A stretch of DNA of 64,000 bases from Fragum whitleyi. Lineage: Eukaryota; Mollusca; Bivalvia; Cardiida; Cardiidae. The notes below the pieces were generated by a model. The model was not told where the DNA came from. It ran no database searches and was given only the letters and a program-made list of their open reading frames with translations. Position 1 is the first letter of the stretch, and every line of letters starts with the position of its first letter. A program made the position numbers and the translations under genes. The DNA is taken from the NCBI GenBank assembly GCA_948146395.1, contig OX411559.1, forward strand, positions 31,712,708 to 31,776,707. Direction: 5' to 3'. Positions 1 to 12,177 of this stretch are shown in pieces.

Positions 1-419
1 CGCCTGAAGAAGTAAATACGCCCGATCTTGCCTTTAAATTGAATAATCAATACGGAAATACAGACCTGTGTTGCATCTGTCTTTCTTTGTTTACCTCCAA
101 ATTCTGGTATCCTCCTATTTTCCTGCATCGGGTTACCCCGGGTGGTATAGGTAACAATTAATAATCAAAGGACAGTAAGTCCCGAAGCGCGTTTTTGTAG
201 ACATAAATTGTTAACCCATATTTTGCTAACCTTGACATTTCTTTTAATAAGAAAATTTAATGACAAAAATTTAACCTTCCCAAATTTATGAAAACTCCAA
301 TGCTATAATGAACAAATAAATTCCTTCGGAATTCAATCTTTGAATCTTTCGAACGACAAGCGCTTGTGCCATCAGTAAATTATTCAGCTTTCAAGAAAAC
401 CGTGACAATGGCCATGATA
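1..419. other. No gene recognised
   Basis: AT-rich, no open frame longer than about 60 codons that resembles a protein family, and no clear repeat boundary. Confidence 0.5.
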
Positions 420-867
420 TACAGTTAAAAACATCGTGGAATTGACTACCTTTCTAATCAAAATCATTCTTAATCAATCACTCAGCGTCCCATTCATTCA
501 TTCCAAACACTCACTCAAATCGATCAAAAAAGCTCTAAAATCATTTGAAAACAGTTCGAAGTCGTTTAAGACGATCAACATTTTATTCAAATCGATCAAA
601 TTATTTTACGAATTTATTGGCTGTTGTGGATTTTAAAGTGTCTGGTTGGTCCACGAAAACACACAAACAGAAAAGAACGTACATAATTATGTTATTAAAG
701 GGTGATCATAAATATCGCTAGTTTTGTTCACCTTGAACAAAATTAGCGATTTTGGATCACTTCCCTTTAATTTCACTTAAAACTCGCTCCACGCACCCAT
801 TTGATTTGATTCCAAAGTCACTACAAGTCTTTCATCTTGTCAATTTCACGACGTTCTTAATTGTACT
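420..867. mobile_element. MITE-A, inverted-repeat element
   Basis: The ends TACAGTTAAAAACATCGTGG and, inverted, AGTACAATTAAGAACGTCGT, each followed by AATTGAC, form terminal inverted repeats. An internal hairpin (TCGCTAGTTTTGTTCA / TGAACAAAATTAGCGA) and repeated CATTC/CACTC phrases recur in copies at about 4434-4890, 19733-19890 and 46190-46625. Confidence 0.8.
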
Positions 868-2289
868 GTATTTGAGACAATTAATACACTCGGCTTGATC
901 CCAGTAAACGAGTAATGCCATGTGTTCAGGATCACCAGACGGTGCAAACAGTTTTCAGATTATACCCCGCTTTGACTTAGACTTAGCTCTGTCCACAATT
1001 GTGGCCATGCATAGACTTGACCGCACGATCCGTAAGGCCCGACTTAATTTTCAATGGAATTTACACTAATGATATGTTATTTTTGGCGAAAGAAGTTTTC
1101 ATTCACCAGTGTTACTATGTAAGGAATACCCTCTAGGATCTTAACAGATTTGAATAAAGTAGTGCCCCTCTTGATTCAATTTAGTATCTCTGAAGACTTC
1201 TCTTCGCAAAATCACTGTTTATTTCGTTTACGGCGTGATACTAGTATTCGTCATTATGTGAATATAATGAAAATTTCCCTTATAAACACAAAATGGGGTT
1301 GTAATGTTTATTGGGGCGTATTGATGATCTGTGTATGCTTGTCGAGGGTTAAGAGCAAAAACAAAGTTTGTGTCAATACACTCTACACACAGATACTATG
1401 TTTTTTTTATCTAAGCCTTTGCTGTTGCAACATGCAGTAATTTGCCGGAAATATGTGTTTATTTAGGTCGTGACATCTTGAACTTGTTTTTAGCGTACAC
1501 ATCTACACACCTCTGATTGGCTTTACCACACGTGATGACCTACTTCGATTTGATCTGTCTTCTTATGAATGAAATTTGTACTCTTCAGTTACGAAAGGTC
1601 AAGTTAACAAACGAATGGAATGTTCCTATATTTAGCCCAAATTCTCACCAAAACATAAACATGCACCACTTGACCGTGACCAACCTTGATATGAAGTTAA
1701 ATTTAACCCATTACCAGACAACTAATGTTCTCAACTGCCCAATTTACACCCCTTGCTTAAATCCCACTTATATCTCAAACTTTGTTGTTGCATTCTTGTC
1801 ATTTTGTTTCGGTTACAGGTATTTTGCAACTTATTCCCCAAAGCCCATTCCTTACTTTTCGTTTGGAACAAGGACGGAAACAGCGGATATAGCCATTTCG
1901 TCACGATTTACTGTAAATATATGAATGTTGTTGTCATTTTGAATTCAAACAAAACAAAATAAATAATAAACAATTATCCCAACAAAATGTATCTTATTTA
2001 AAATCTTAACATCGAATGGAGACTGAAACGTCGTTAATATAGCATACTTTACCTGTAGCTGCGAAGTTCAAGTCCCCATAGGCATTTTTGTCCCCTAGTT
2101 TTACACAGATAACAAATTTATTTCTTCAAAGTACTTTACATAGTAACTGCAACTGTATTGTAGCGCTTCTATCCCTCGGATGAGTCTAAAATTTCCTAAA
2201 TCCGATCATTCATCTATTTGTTTTACCGGAAGTTCTTAAAATATTACAATAAAAAACATTATTAATGTATATTGTCCATATTGTACATC
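868..2289. other. No gene recognised
   Basis: Contains a 135-codon open frame (1517-1924) with no known motif. A possible terminal-exon-like stretch follows a TTCGGTTACAG at 1808-1818, ending with AATAAATAATAAA. I see no supporting homology. Confidence 0.4.
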
Positions 2290-2337
2290 ATTGAGCTTGG
2301 ATGAAAATAAAAGATATGTTCTGTTCTGTTCTGTTCC
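2290..2337 (+). mobile_element. Retroposon 3' end with TGTTC tail
   Basis: GATGAAAATAAAAGATATG is followed by three or four TTCTG units. The same tail structure occurs at 3825-3868 (AATAAAATATC plus TGTTC repeats). Such short tandem 3' tails after an AATAAA-like motif are typical of non-LTR retroposon or SINE ends. Confidence 0.5.
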
Positions 2338-3734
2338 TAGTAGCATTAGAAACGATAACCAGTCTAGTGACATCTGTGGTTTATTCAATCGGGTTTTACA
2401 TAACTTTTAAATACGCGACAGTTAGTCTCGAGACGGGTTTTAAGAATAATTCGACACGTGTTATAAATGTACAGCCTAACTTGTATCTTTCCTTTGAAAA
2501 GGGGTGAACGCCGCTATTAACATTTTCTCTGTAAAATCGCGGTGGCTGAAGCAAATGCGATTTTTCATAATCCGAGTTTTGCCATACATATAACTACATG
2601 TATATAATAAACTATAAGACGAAATTTGAATTGTGAATCAATCGCCTGTGGACTGGAGCACTTAAACATGGAATCGCCCCAGAACTATTATTAGCATACA
2701 TCCGTACATAGCTGCCATCTTCTACTCTCTTAGGATTTCGATTATCCACCGATTGGTAGGAGCAATAGAATTTAAACTACGATTATAATTGGACTATCCA
2801 TTAGCTGTACAAAATACCTACCTACATAAATCGTATTGTTTTCCTTTAATTCTTTTTTTACGCAATGGGGTTAGGGTTTAGGTTGAAGACGACAAAGCGG
2901 TCTTTTAATTCGGAGGATGGGGGACCCCATTCAGGTCGTCAAATTCCAGAGCCATAGCGGATTACGATCAATAGTCAAAATGAAGAAAGACTACTGTTTG
3001 ATCTGGTAAAATATGGGTTCCGCTTGTGAAAATAAGATTACCTTTGTGACTGCTTTTTTTTTAGTTAAGAGAAGAATTATTAGTCTAGACACTTCAGTTG
3101 TCTGTTTTCTTTTCTCTGTCGCTTTCTGTCTCTCTGTCTGTCTCTATCTATTTGTCTGTCTCAGTCGCTCTCTCTATCTTTCTTTTCATCTCTATCTCTT
3201 TCTTTGAATTTACAGTGAAGTTGCAAAATTTTGTCGAGACACTTTCCTTTAATTATTTTTTACTTTTATAATTTCTATTTTCTCAACGAATTCAATATAT
3301 CACTCTAGAATTCCATTAGATTCGTCCACCATCAGTACTTTCAGTGCTTTGATTAGATACAGGGTTTTCTGTAAAAACTTGTTTTCGGTTTGTTCGAACT
3401 AAAAAGACACGTACAATGAGTTGTATTTATACTTTTGTTTATCTCAATCTTATCACCTGTACGGGAGGTTAGGCAATACATGTATAGGTAGATTTTGCGC
3501 AGTGAGCCGTGAAATCAACTTTTTACTGTTAGATTCTGGTGCCATTTGTTCGAAAAGGGTAAAACAGGTGAAAATAGCGTGTCAAGAAAGTTTAAAATAA
3601 ACCTATAAACTATAAACCTATAAACAAACGCTTTAGCTTGTCTAAAAACGTAAGGTTCATTCAAACATATACTTTCATAATTTCAATGAAGGTGTCAGGT
3701 TAAATTCTTTTCAATTGCTTTAATTGTTCTATTC
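2338..3734. other. No gene recognised; pyrimidine-rich TCTG stretch
   Basis: 3100-3205 is rich in CTGT/CTCT, giving spurious Leu/Ser-rich frames. Nothing else is recognisable. Confidence 0.5.
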
Positions 3735-3761
3735 AAAAAAAAAAAAAAAAAAAAAAAAAAA
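3735..3761. repeat. Poly(A) run of 27
   Basis: Uninterrupted A27. It may mark the 3' end of a retroposed copy. Confidence 0.95.
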
Positions 3762-3824
3762 GTTCATACCCATGTATGTCATGTAAAATGTTTTGTATTT
3801 CGACGATGAACCATAATGTGTTCA

Positions 3825-3868
3825 AGTCGATATTCTAAATAAAATATCTGTTCTGTTCTGTTCTGTTT
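3825..3868 (+). mobile_element. Second retroposon 3' end with TGTTC tail
   Basis: TTCTAAATAAAATATCTG is followed by TTCTG repeats, as at 2290-2337. Confidence 0.5.
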
Positions 3869-4117
3869 ATAATTATACCCGATTTACCTATGGTAATGGA
3901 CTCAGCGCCTACGTCAGAGCTCAGTTTTGAAAATACACCTATAAATGTATATGAAATAATTCAAATTTACTATTGGATAATGACTTCTTGCTTTCATAAC
4001 AATAGAGAAATAAATGCACGCTTAAACAAAGGACATTTAAGAGACCCTTTATTGCTCCTTCGACAATTTTGGAGCAATCATCTCCGCCCAGTAGAAGCGT
4101 AAACTGAGTTAAGGGTG

Positions 4118-4398
4118 TTCCTTTAATTGATTAAAATGAGTTTAACGTTGCTTTCAACATTATTTCAGTTATATTGCGACGTGTTGAGCACCTAACAATG
4201 GATTCCTGGTATTTCTCTCACCAGTTCTACGATCACAATCTTTCCTAGCCTCCAGCTGCTATTTCACATAGGTCTAAGATTATCAACCTATTGGTGAGAG
4301 ACAAATAGTCGGAAAGAATGAGTGCCGCCGTCGGGGATCGAACCCGGGACCTCTAGATTGACAGTCCCACGCGTTACCAACTGCACTATGACGGCGGC
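4118..4398 (-). mobile_element. tRNA-derived SINE-1, near full length
   Basis: On the minus strand the head (4322-4398) starts GCCGCCGTCATAGTGCAGTT and carries box B GGTTCGATCCCC. The body has ACCAATAGGTTGATAATC and CCAGGAATCCATTGTTAGGT, as in the copies at 19196 and 57354. The tail is ATCAATTAAA. The tRNA part is not a working tRNA gene. Confidence 0.9.
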
Positions 4399-4433
4399 TC
4401 TTAGTTGTGTAACTCGTGCCTTTTACATTAAAA

Positions 4434-4890
4434 TCATCGTAAAATTGACATTCATCTTAAGGTAGTGGACCCGTAATAGTTCCGCAACGATTCCGGAGTC
4501 ATGAACTTTAACAGTATTAACCGAGGTTTCCTAATGAATTTCATTAGGAAACCTCGGTCAACATTGTGAAAGATCATTAGTTCCGAAATGTTGCGGAACT
4601 ATTACGGTTCCATTACCTTAATCAATACCATTTAAATCGTTCACTTAGCGTTTCATTAATTCGTTTTAGACACTCACTTCAACCCTTAAAAACGCTCAAA
4701 AGTCACTGAAAAGACGAGATCAACAAACATATCCAAAATGAAAAAAGCAAGCAAAAATCGCGATTTCACTGACAAAATTGAAACTGTAAGCATCTGGTTG
4801 GTTCTTGAAAAAACAGGAATCTATTTATAGAACTTGTATGCATTATAATCATAAGGCTATTTAAAGAGGTGATTCGTTTGATACCCCGAA
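4434..4890. mobile_element. MITE-A copy interrupted by a foldback element
   Basis: ATCATCGTAAAATTGACATT before 4458, and the CATT/CACTC-rich stretch after 4620, match MITE-A at 420-867. The foldback element of 4458-4620 splits it. Confidence 0.7.
4458..4620. mobile_element. Foldback element C (TAAGGTAGTGGACC)
   Basis: A near-perfect hairpin: TAAGGTAGTGGACCCGTAAT at one end and its complement at the other, with centre TTTCCTAATGAA / TTCATTAGGAAA. A diverged copy is at 25786-25947. A TTA-type duplication flanks it. Confidence 0.9.
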
Positions 4891-5040
4891 CAACCTCAAT
4901 AACCATAAGTTGCTCAAGTGACTTAGTGTACTAAAGCTACAATCTTTGATTCAAGTCATCAGATGAGAAAGATTTTAATTCTGAATATATATTTATTCGA
5001 TATTATATTGGTTGTTCGATTTTTTTGGATTTCTATATTT

Positions 5041-5103
5041 TTGTTGTTGTTGGTGGTGGTGGTTCCCGTTGTTGTTGTTGTTGTTGTTTTGTTTTGTTTT
5101 TAT
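5041..5103. repeat. TTG/TGG microsatellite
   Basis: Runs of GTT, GGT and TTTTG units. Confidence 0.85.
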
Positions 5104-5523
5104 TATTTCTGATTTTTTTATAAAAATTATTTGTTAATTTCATTTTTTTTCTTTTCCTTACTTACAACTTATCCTTCCTACGACAAAACACTATTTCAAA
5201 ATACCCATTTTAAGAAAAAGTCATCTCATTTTTATTTTGGAATCAGCTTAAGTCGACCAAAGTAGATGTTTCTGTTATTTTCGCTTGAAACATGGAAAAC
5301 CTTCCTATATCTATTTTGTGAATACGGTGAGTGTTTTTTTTTTCTCTTGAGAATGAAGAAAACGTATAATTAATCACAAATTGGGCAGAATTGACTGAAA
5401 ACACTTAAAGCTTGTACTTGTAGCTTTTAGTTCTCGTATGTGCCATTTGTCGCAAATTACAATGACGAAGTGGATAATTCAGAAACTATTATGAAAATTG
5501 TTTAAACGTTCATTGATGTACAT

Positions 5524-5783
5524 GTGACCCGTCGTGCGAAAAGGGACCATTTGGGAAGTGCGTAAAGTGTCGACCCTTGTCAGTCTGCGCGGATTGCGCA
5601 GACTGACTAGGGCCGCAACTTTTCACACTTAACTAATTATCTGAATCTAGCTTAATCCATCGACCTTCCCATGAAAGAATATTTGAAATGCGACCTCTGG
5701 TTGTCCTTTTCTAGACCCAATCTCTTTTTCGAATATCCATTTTACAGAGTTCCGAGATGGTCCCTTTTCGTGTGATGGGTCAC
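5524..5783. mobile_element. MITE-B (GTGACCCGTC ends)
   Basis: The left end GTGACCCGTCGTGCGAAAAG and right end (inverted GTGACCCATCACACGAAAAG) continue into GGACCAT on both sides. The interior has TCAGTCTGCGC/GCGCAGACTGA. Diverged copies: 18355-18601, 45848-46096, 49804-49990. Confidence 0.9.
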
Positions 5784-7150
5784 AATTTTTATATGCATTC
5801 ATTTATCATTGGTTGTCATCATAATCAAGATAATTTAAGTACTTTGTACTGCATCAGCTTATTAAACTTAACCTATCTCCGATAACGTAACCCGCCTGAG
5901 ATAGTCTGATGTGGGAGAGTTGCGACGTCGGGCATCTTTATTCTTTATTGCAATGCCCGGGATGATCCAGGCCGGCCTTTTTGAGGTCATATCTAGAATA
6001 TTGTGTAAATGCTACAAAGACCTTCTTACAATCTAAACATGACTTGGTCATATATATCTACCGGTCCCAATAAAAAAAATATCTACAAAAGTACGGACAG
6101 TTTATGTAAATAACTTTCAATTAGCATCACAGTCTGAAATCGGCCTGTAATTCGCCATTATTTGGTTAGATGTGCCTAAAGCCGTTGGCTGCAGATGTAA
6201 AGTGAAATCCACTGGATGATGTCAACTCGGTCAATATTTCATAGTGAATATCTACCCCGGTCATTATATTATGACCGAGGGCGTCATGGTATTAAGACCT
6301 CCCATACGTAGAAAAGTGGCCGCAGACGTAGAATTTTGCCTCACCTGTAGAAAAAAGATCACCCGTACATACCCAAACTCTTACTCATAACCTAACCCAA
6401 CTAAGATACACTAACAACATAATTAACTACACCGGTAAGTACCAGAAGTGTTTTGGCATCCGTCCGTGTATGCGTCCGTCCGTACGTACATATACTGCGC
6501 GACTTTAAAAACGCAACGAAGTAAATTTGAAATTTGAGCACGGAAACTTAGATTTGTTTTAACTCAATTTAGCTAATATCATTCAAAGAAGATACTCTGT
6601 TGAATCGACTTAATCTTTATTTAATCTGACTCTGTGTTTAGTTTCGGCATAGCAATCTACTCTTCACTCTTTCTTTATCATTGCACTTTTCATGGTTGAT
6701 TGATTTAAAAAATCAAATGCGTGGAAGGTGATTAATGATATACATTTCAAAAACCATCAAAAGAAATGAAATCAACTCACTCACTTAGCAAAGACTGAAC
6801 TCTGAATCTAATATGTCAAAAGACGTTAGTGTCATACTGTAAACACGCTCAAAATGTCATCTCAGTTCTCAACGACATGTCTGCTAAGGGGTTAAAAGCG
6901 TTAACAGACTTTGTTTTCCAAAACCGCGTTAACATGAACAACGATTCCTGTTCTACGAAAAGAATGGAAAGGCATGTTAGTGACGTCATTTCTGGTAAAA
7001 AAAGACTAAGTTTTGGTGTCGTCTTTGGACAAAACGTGCTAAAATGCAGTGTTGATAGTTTGTTTGACCTCTTGATTCATTCAACTTAACTCTGAAATTT
7101 GCTTGGCTTTTGTTTCATTTGAAAAGACAATATCGACCTAACAGTCATCT
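5784..7150. other. No gene recognised
   Basis: Holds a short hairpin (CCCCGGTCAT / ATGACCGAGG, about 6255-6285), a CCGT-rich stretch (6465-6492) like the leaders of the larger elements, and an 86-codon frame (6829-7089) without known motifs. Confidence 0.45.
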
Positions 7151-7265
7151 TGTCGAACCAAGGGTTACGAACGTTTTACTTATCTTATGGTATTCGGGAA
7201 GATCTTATCGATTCGATACCCCTTGACTCGTGAAGATGCCTAACAGTAGGGTAATGGAGAAATTT
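7150..7265. repeat. Dispersed repeat shared with 27350-27440
   Basis: TTGTCGAACCAAGGGTTACG, GTTTTACTTA and CCCTTGACTCGTGAAGATG recur in slightly changed form at 27353-27440. Confidence 0.6.
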
Positions 7266-7479
7266 CAACTTTCGAGGGTATGTTTTAAAATGTCATCGTA
7301 TTGGGAAAACAAGAGAATGTTTCAAAATGACATTGATATTGGATCAAAGGTAACTTGTTAAGGTAACAAAATAAGAATATTTTAGTCCGAGTCTATTCAC
7401 TTATATTTGCTTTTAGTGATGTTTTTAAATATTGCGTTTTTAAAGTCGCTCAGTATACATTTTTACCACAACTCGCCAT

Positions 7480-8040
7480 TCATCATAAGCATTTTCACTA
7501 GCCAAGGGTGATGCCCACTACGTGTTCTATTCTACGTGAATAGAACACGTAGTGGACACATTCGGAACGCCACTCGGCCAATCTCACGATCAACCTCGGA
7601 AGTACATAGACGGACTATTTTTAAAAATTACGGGAAAACCTTGGAAAAACTCGATGACGTCACTTAAAATCGCGTTAGCCCTCGAAACTGTGAGTGAAAA
7701 CATTCGACGTCGCCAACGCCACTCGTTAAAGTCAATGACGTGAAACCATCGTATCCTAATATAAATAAATTTAGATTCTTAAATAATGGCGGAAAAAATC
7801 TTATTTTTTGAGAATGATTCGTCATTCTCAAAAATTAAGATTTTTCAGCCGTTATTTACTGTAATTGATATAAATTTAGAGTGCTAGTTTTCTTACACTG
7901 TTTCCACCTAACAAAATGCACGATTTTGTTACATACCCATCCGCCTTACATACATCCGAGGTCTGTTGCAGTTTACGGAAATGGCCGAGTGATGTTCCGA
8001 ATGGTAGTGGACATCACCCTTAGCTAGCGAAGATGATTAT
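7480..8040. mobile_element. Compound foldback element
   Basis: The outer arms (CACTAGCCAAGGGTGATG near 7495 and CATCACCCTTAGCTAGCG near 8012) and next arms (GTGGACACATTCGGAACG near 7552 and GTTCCGAATGGTAGTGGAC near 7994) are inverted. The centre has its own hairpin (TCTTATTTTTTGAGAATGA / TCATTCTCAAAAATTAAGA, 7799-7846). An 18-bp perfect inverted repeat lies at 7515-7555. Confidence 0.8.
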
Positions 8041-8269
8041 TAGGCGGAACTGATTCAAACTGGCTGGTAAGGCGCTTCCAGCGAAACTGTACGGACCCCA
8101 ATTCCTATGTTAAGTGCAGTGTTTTCAGGGATAAAGAACTACTACCGTTGTCCTTTTGTGTGTAAAAAAACAAATGGTTAAGGTTTCCAACCGAGAATCA
8201 CTTACCCCCCGCATTTTTGGGCTTAAGGCCTAACAAGGTTGTGTATGTGTGTCTGGTATACACACTGTC

Positions 8270-8640
8270 CTACTTGGCGGCTGCTGGAGGGATTCTGTTG
8301 ACGTTCATAGGCGAATCTAGGACTTTAAGATTATACGTAATCAGAAGGCGACCAATATAGAATATATAGAATAAAGGAGATATGTGGACTGTGACAAAAG
8401 ATGAATGCCCTTCGTCCGCTCCCCTTTTATGATTCGAGCATCGGTAAATAATCAAAGCATCGTAACTACAGCTTGAATAAGCTGTAGTTTCGATGTTATG
8501 ATCATTCATCAGCGATATTTTACAAGAAAGAACTATTTTTGTACGCATTTGCGTAAATTGTGTAATGGGAGTTACGCCCTGGACGTTTAGACTCATTCTA
8601 ACGAAAATTGGGATTTTAATGACGCCGCATTTTTAATTGT
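8270..8640. mobile_element. Dispersed element D
   Basis: CATAGGCGAATCTAGG, CTCCCCTTTT, AACTACAGCTT / AAGCTGTAGTT and GTAATGGGAGTTACGCCCT recur in order at 55500-55800. Confidence 0.75.
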
Positions 8641-9239
8641 CTTAAATCTATTTCATGTGTTCAATCAGTACTTAAATTAAAAAATCTCCATGAACTAAAT
8701 TTATGCATACTAAGACAATGATCGTGGTTGACGTTTCGGAGAAAAGATATGTTTTTGATGTGCATTTCGTATATTCGATACTGTCGCATTTTCAATTAAC
8801 GAATTTTGCACTTTCAGTTGATATACCTATGTTCAGAAGAAAGATATTCTTTCTAATGAATCATACACATGTCCTTTACCTCTAGAAATCGCGCTGTACA
8901 CGGTATTAGCCGATTTCAACAATTATTGAACCAAAACCTGTTGTCCTCGAAAAAAATCAATTATAAATAAACTTCGTTACCGAGACATTCAAGGGGCTAA
9001 ATCAATGGAATAAAACCCAAACTTTGAATCATTTATATTCCTAAGCATGCCGAATTTTTGCTTAAAAACGCGGTTTAATAAAAAAAAAAAAATGACACAG
9101 CGTTCCATATACCAGTTCCATCAGGTAAGGGGTCTTCTTGCAATGAATTAATACAATCTTCGATTCTAGATTATTTAAGATGTTTCACAACTAAATCATA
9201 TAGTTTAAGCTTCAAAACCTGTTACATGCTCAGTTTAAA
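8640..9239. other. No gene recognised
   Basis: AT-rich. The only frame, 8703-8885, shows no known motif. Confidence 0.5.
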
Positions 9240-9256
9240 CAATTATCACCGAGAAA

Positions 9257-9407
9257 TAGAGAATAACATGATAGTGTCTAAAAATAACAATGATATCTGG
9301 TCGAGGTTGGGAGAATTTATCATAACGAGGCTTTGCCGAGTCATGATAATTTCTCGCAGCCGAGACCAGATAACATTGATATTTTAAGACACTTACATAT
9401 TATTCTA
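9257..9407. mobile_element. Foldback element E
   Basis: The left arm ...ATGATAGTGTCTAAAA...GATATCTGGTCGAGG and right arm CGAGACCAGATAACATTGAT...TTTTAAGACACTTACAT are inverted. The right half recurs alone at 30917-31003. Confidence 0.85.
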
Positions 9408-9599
9408 TTTATCGTGCAATCATTTTTCAGTGCTTAATCGTAATAATCCCTTAAAAATCAAAGAAATTCATGTTAAAGATTATGCAAATTGTTTCTAAAA
9501 ATAGACTGACTGATATCATGTTATGTTATCAGACAGGTTGATATCAGGTCATCACAGGCTTCATTGCATGATAAATGTTTATCTCGCGAAAAATCTTTT

Positions 9600-9706
9600 C
9601 TTCTTCTTCTTTTTCTCCTTCTTCTTCTTCTTCTTCTTCTTCTTCTTCTTCATCATCTTCTTCTTCTTCTTTTCTTTTCTTCTTCTTTTCTTTTCTTTTT
9701 TTTACA
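9600..9706. repeat. TTC microsatellite
   Basis: Nearly pure TTC/TTTTC units. The Phe/Ser- and Glu/Lys-rich frames across it are artefacts. Confidence 0.95.
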
Positions 9707-9779
9707 GTTTCCAGTTGTATATGTGGACGCCCCATAGAAAACACTGTATACTTTGAAGAGGTTTTTGCCTGCCCGTAAT

Positions 9780-10480
9780 GTAGGGATTACGGTAGTTGTT
9801 GTTGTAGTTCATGATGCTATTTTAAAGGTAGAAAGGCTCAAGTTGGAAGGTGAATATCAAGAGGGAAAAGGGTGTCAATTTGATGATATTTGGTTAAACA
9901 TATAATTTAGCATTAAGTCAAATAGATAGACAAACTCTTAAACGTTCCAAGGAGTAAAAAAAACAGATTTGATTTCAGAGGTCCAAATTCACACAAAAAA
10001 TAAGAGTAGACATGTTTTTAGACAAAGTCTTTAACACAGAGTTATAAAGTCCTAAATTTGGTGATATACCTTGTTTGACACAAAGTCATTACACACAGTC
10101 TTGTGCGACTATTTATATGTTCTTACAAGCAAATGCGTCTAAGTGACTAAGCTTTAATAAAAACATATGACAAGAAATATAGATTGTTTGACTGCAAAAC
10201 CATCAGGATTATAACACGCACTAATAATATTTATGTGTTTACCACAGCTGATTGCTATAATCTGTTGGTTTGTTTTCCAAACGCCTAACACGCACAAAAC
10301 ACAAAAGAAGATTTTATCACTTTTCTTAATACAGATTTATTCCGCTTCTCAAGAAATAAAATACATTTTTGATAATCAGCAAAATATCCAACCCTTAACG
10401 AGTTGCATAATATATACATGTACTACTTTTTAATGTCCCGTGTATATCTAACAAAGAACTATTTCTTTATTTTTTTTTCC
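9780..10480. other. No gene recognised
   Basis: AT-rich, no repeat boundary or coding signal. Confidence 0.5.
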
Positions 10481-10490
10481 CGTTCAGGAT

Positions 10491-10694
10491 TACAAAACGA
10501 TGCCATTTGTTTGCAAATTATATCACGCTTTTCACGCAACTACACGTGCAAAGAGTGGTATAAATTACAAACAGTTTGCACCGTTTTGTCATCCTGAATG
10601 CATGGCAAGCTACCGTTTCACAGTCGTATACCTGGTACAGTGCAGAAAATAAAGTGCCCCGTGTAGAAGCATGCGGACGTAAACAGCGATCAAA
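10491..10694 (+). other. Exon-like segment of unknown nature
   Basis: Preceded by TTTTTTTTCCCGTTCAG and followed by CAAAA|GTAAGT, so both borders look like splice sites. All three frames contain stops, so if it is an exon it is non-coding or terminal. One frame reads MPFVCKLYHAFHATT... to a TAA near 10648. I do not recognise it. Confidence 0.2.
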
Positions 10695-11338
10695 AGTAAG
10701 TACATTTTTAATCGCAAAAATACAGGTAAATTTCACTGGTGGTGTTTAATAATAGGCATTTTGACGAAGATGAAATGTCCTTATTTTTTCCATTGATTTC
10801 TGGTGATGCCTACTACACAGTTTGGATTCAATCGATAAACTTGGGTCATTAGCAAAAACCGAATTTGAAGCGGTGATCACTGGTTCAAAATCTCCTGAAA
10901 ACCTTGTATCTCCACTGGACCAATAAAAAACGGTATGTTGCTGCACTGGACCGTTGTCAAAATATCACTTTCCTCAATGCTTTTTCAGGGCTGTCAAAAT
11001 TAGGGGTGGGTTTGGGCTTACGATAGGTCGTTGGACATAGATGATTTTATTTGTAATGAATCCAATATTTTGGAATGAATCTTGTGATCACCGCTTCAAA
11101 TTCGGTCACTACCCCTAGATCTATCTCAGACAGAGGGCTACTAGTTAAAATCAAGATGTAAAATACTTTCGTGCTGTTGTGTTGCTAATGAAAATAACAT
11201 GTTTGTAAGAGATTTTTTATGATATCTCCTAGTTATCTTTAGAACAATGATATAATGCGGTTATTCTTAGAAACTTGCATTTCTATTAGAAACATTGACG
11301 AAAAGAAGACAAATAGAGGTTATAAGATAAATATAATT
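10695..11338. other. No gene recognised
   Basis: A GTGATCAC-centred phrase with CAAATTCGGT occurs in inverted form (10855-10885 and 11085-11108), so part may be a decayed inverted-repeat element. Confidence 0.4.
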
Positions 11339-11471
11339 CATACTTAGGGTATTTTATGGAAAAAAACATCTAACTCGGTTGTGAGAATTGATAATTGTCT
11401 CGGTAGAGCCTCGACAACTTTCAATTCTCCCAACCTCGTTAAATATTTTTTCATGTAATACACTAAGTATG
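11339..11471. mobile_element. Short inverted-repeat element
   Basis: The ends CATACTTAG / CTAAGTATG and the inner GAGAATTGATAATTGTC / GACAACTTTCAATTCTC, with AACCTCGTT near the right arm, form a 133-bp hairpin. Confidence 0.75.
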
Positions 11472-11909
11472 TATTATATATTTATCATATGCAATTAAGA
11501 TTCAGGACTTATCGTGTGTTGCAGTGAGGAGTATAGTAGGATGAGCTGGTTGGAGCAAAGTGTTGTAAACAGGCTGTAGTATCAGCATGTTCTTTGCAAA
11601 ATGGCTTTTATTTGCCTTTTTAATAGCATAAATTACCCTGCATCCTAAAGAACAAGGGGCACAAGAGGACCTGTATTGCCACACTGGCCATCACATCTCA
11701 ATATTGGTAAAAGAAATAATCGAATTAGAATCCAAACACTTAGGGTCATGACAGTCCCCAGCATTCAGACGGAATTCAGAGTTATTCGAAATTGATATTT
11801 TTCGCGAACAATCAGTAGAGCAATTTTAAGATCTAAGATTAATAAGTGACCCTGCTCTGACACGCCTTTATCTATGGCCAATCAAAATTTAGTGAATATT
11901 TTACCTGTC

Positions 11910-12177
11910 TGGCTCGTTGGCCGAGTGGTTAGCGCGCTCGACCTGTAACCTGGTGGTTGCTGGTTCGAGCGCCACTGGAGGTGGGTAGTGTATTTGGGCA
12001 AGGCACTTTATAAAGAGGGCCCCAGTCCACCCAGCTGTAAAAGTGGGTAGCAGTGGTTAGAAACCATTGTCTCTCTATGTGCAGGATAAGATCTGGAATG
12101 AGCTAGGACCACGATGGAAATAAGAGTCATTCGACCCTTTATCGTGTTATCCTGGAGTTAAAAAAGAAAAAAAAATC
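11910..12177 (+). mobile_element. tRNA-derived SINE-2
   Basis: The head GGCTCGTTGGCCGAGTGG TTAGCGCG, with box B GGTTCGAGCGCC, resembles a Ser/Leu-type tRNA 5' region. The body has TGGGCAAGGCACTTTAT and the tail is A-rich. A different family from SINE-1. Confidence 0.85.

Noticed and set aside
9523..9778. Phe/Ser-rich and Glu/Lys-rich frames on both strands
   Set aside because: Produced by the TTC microsatellite.
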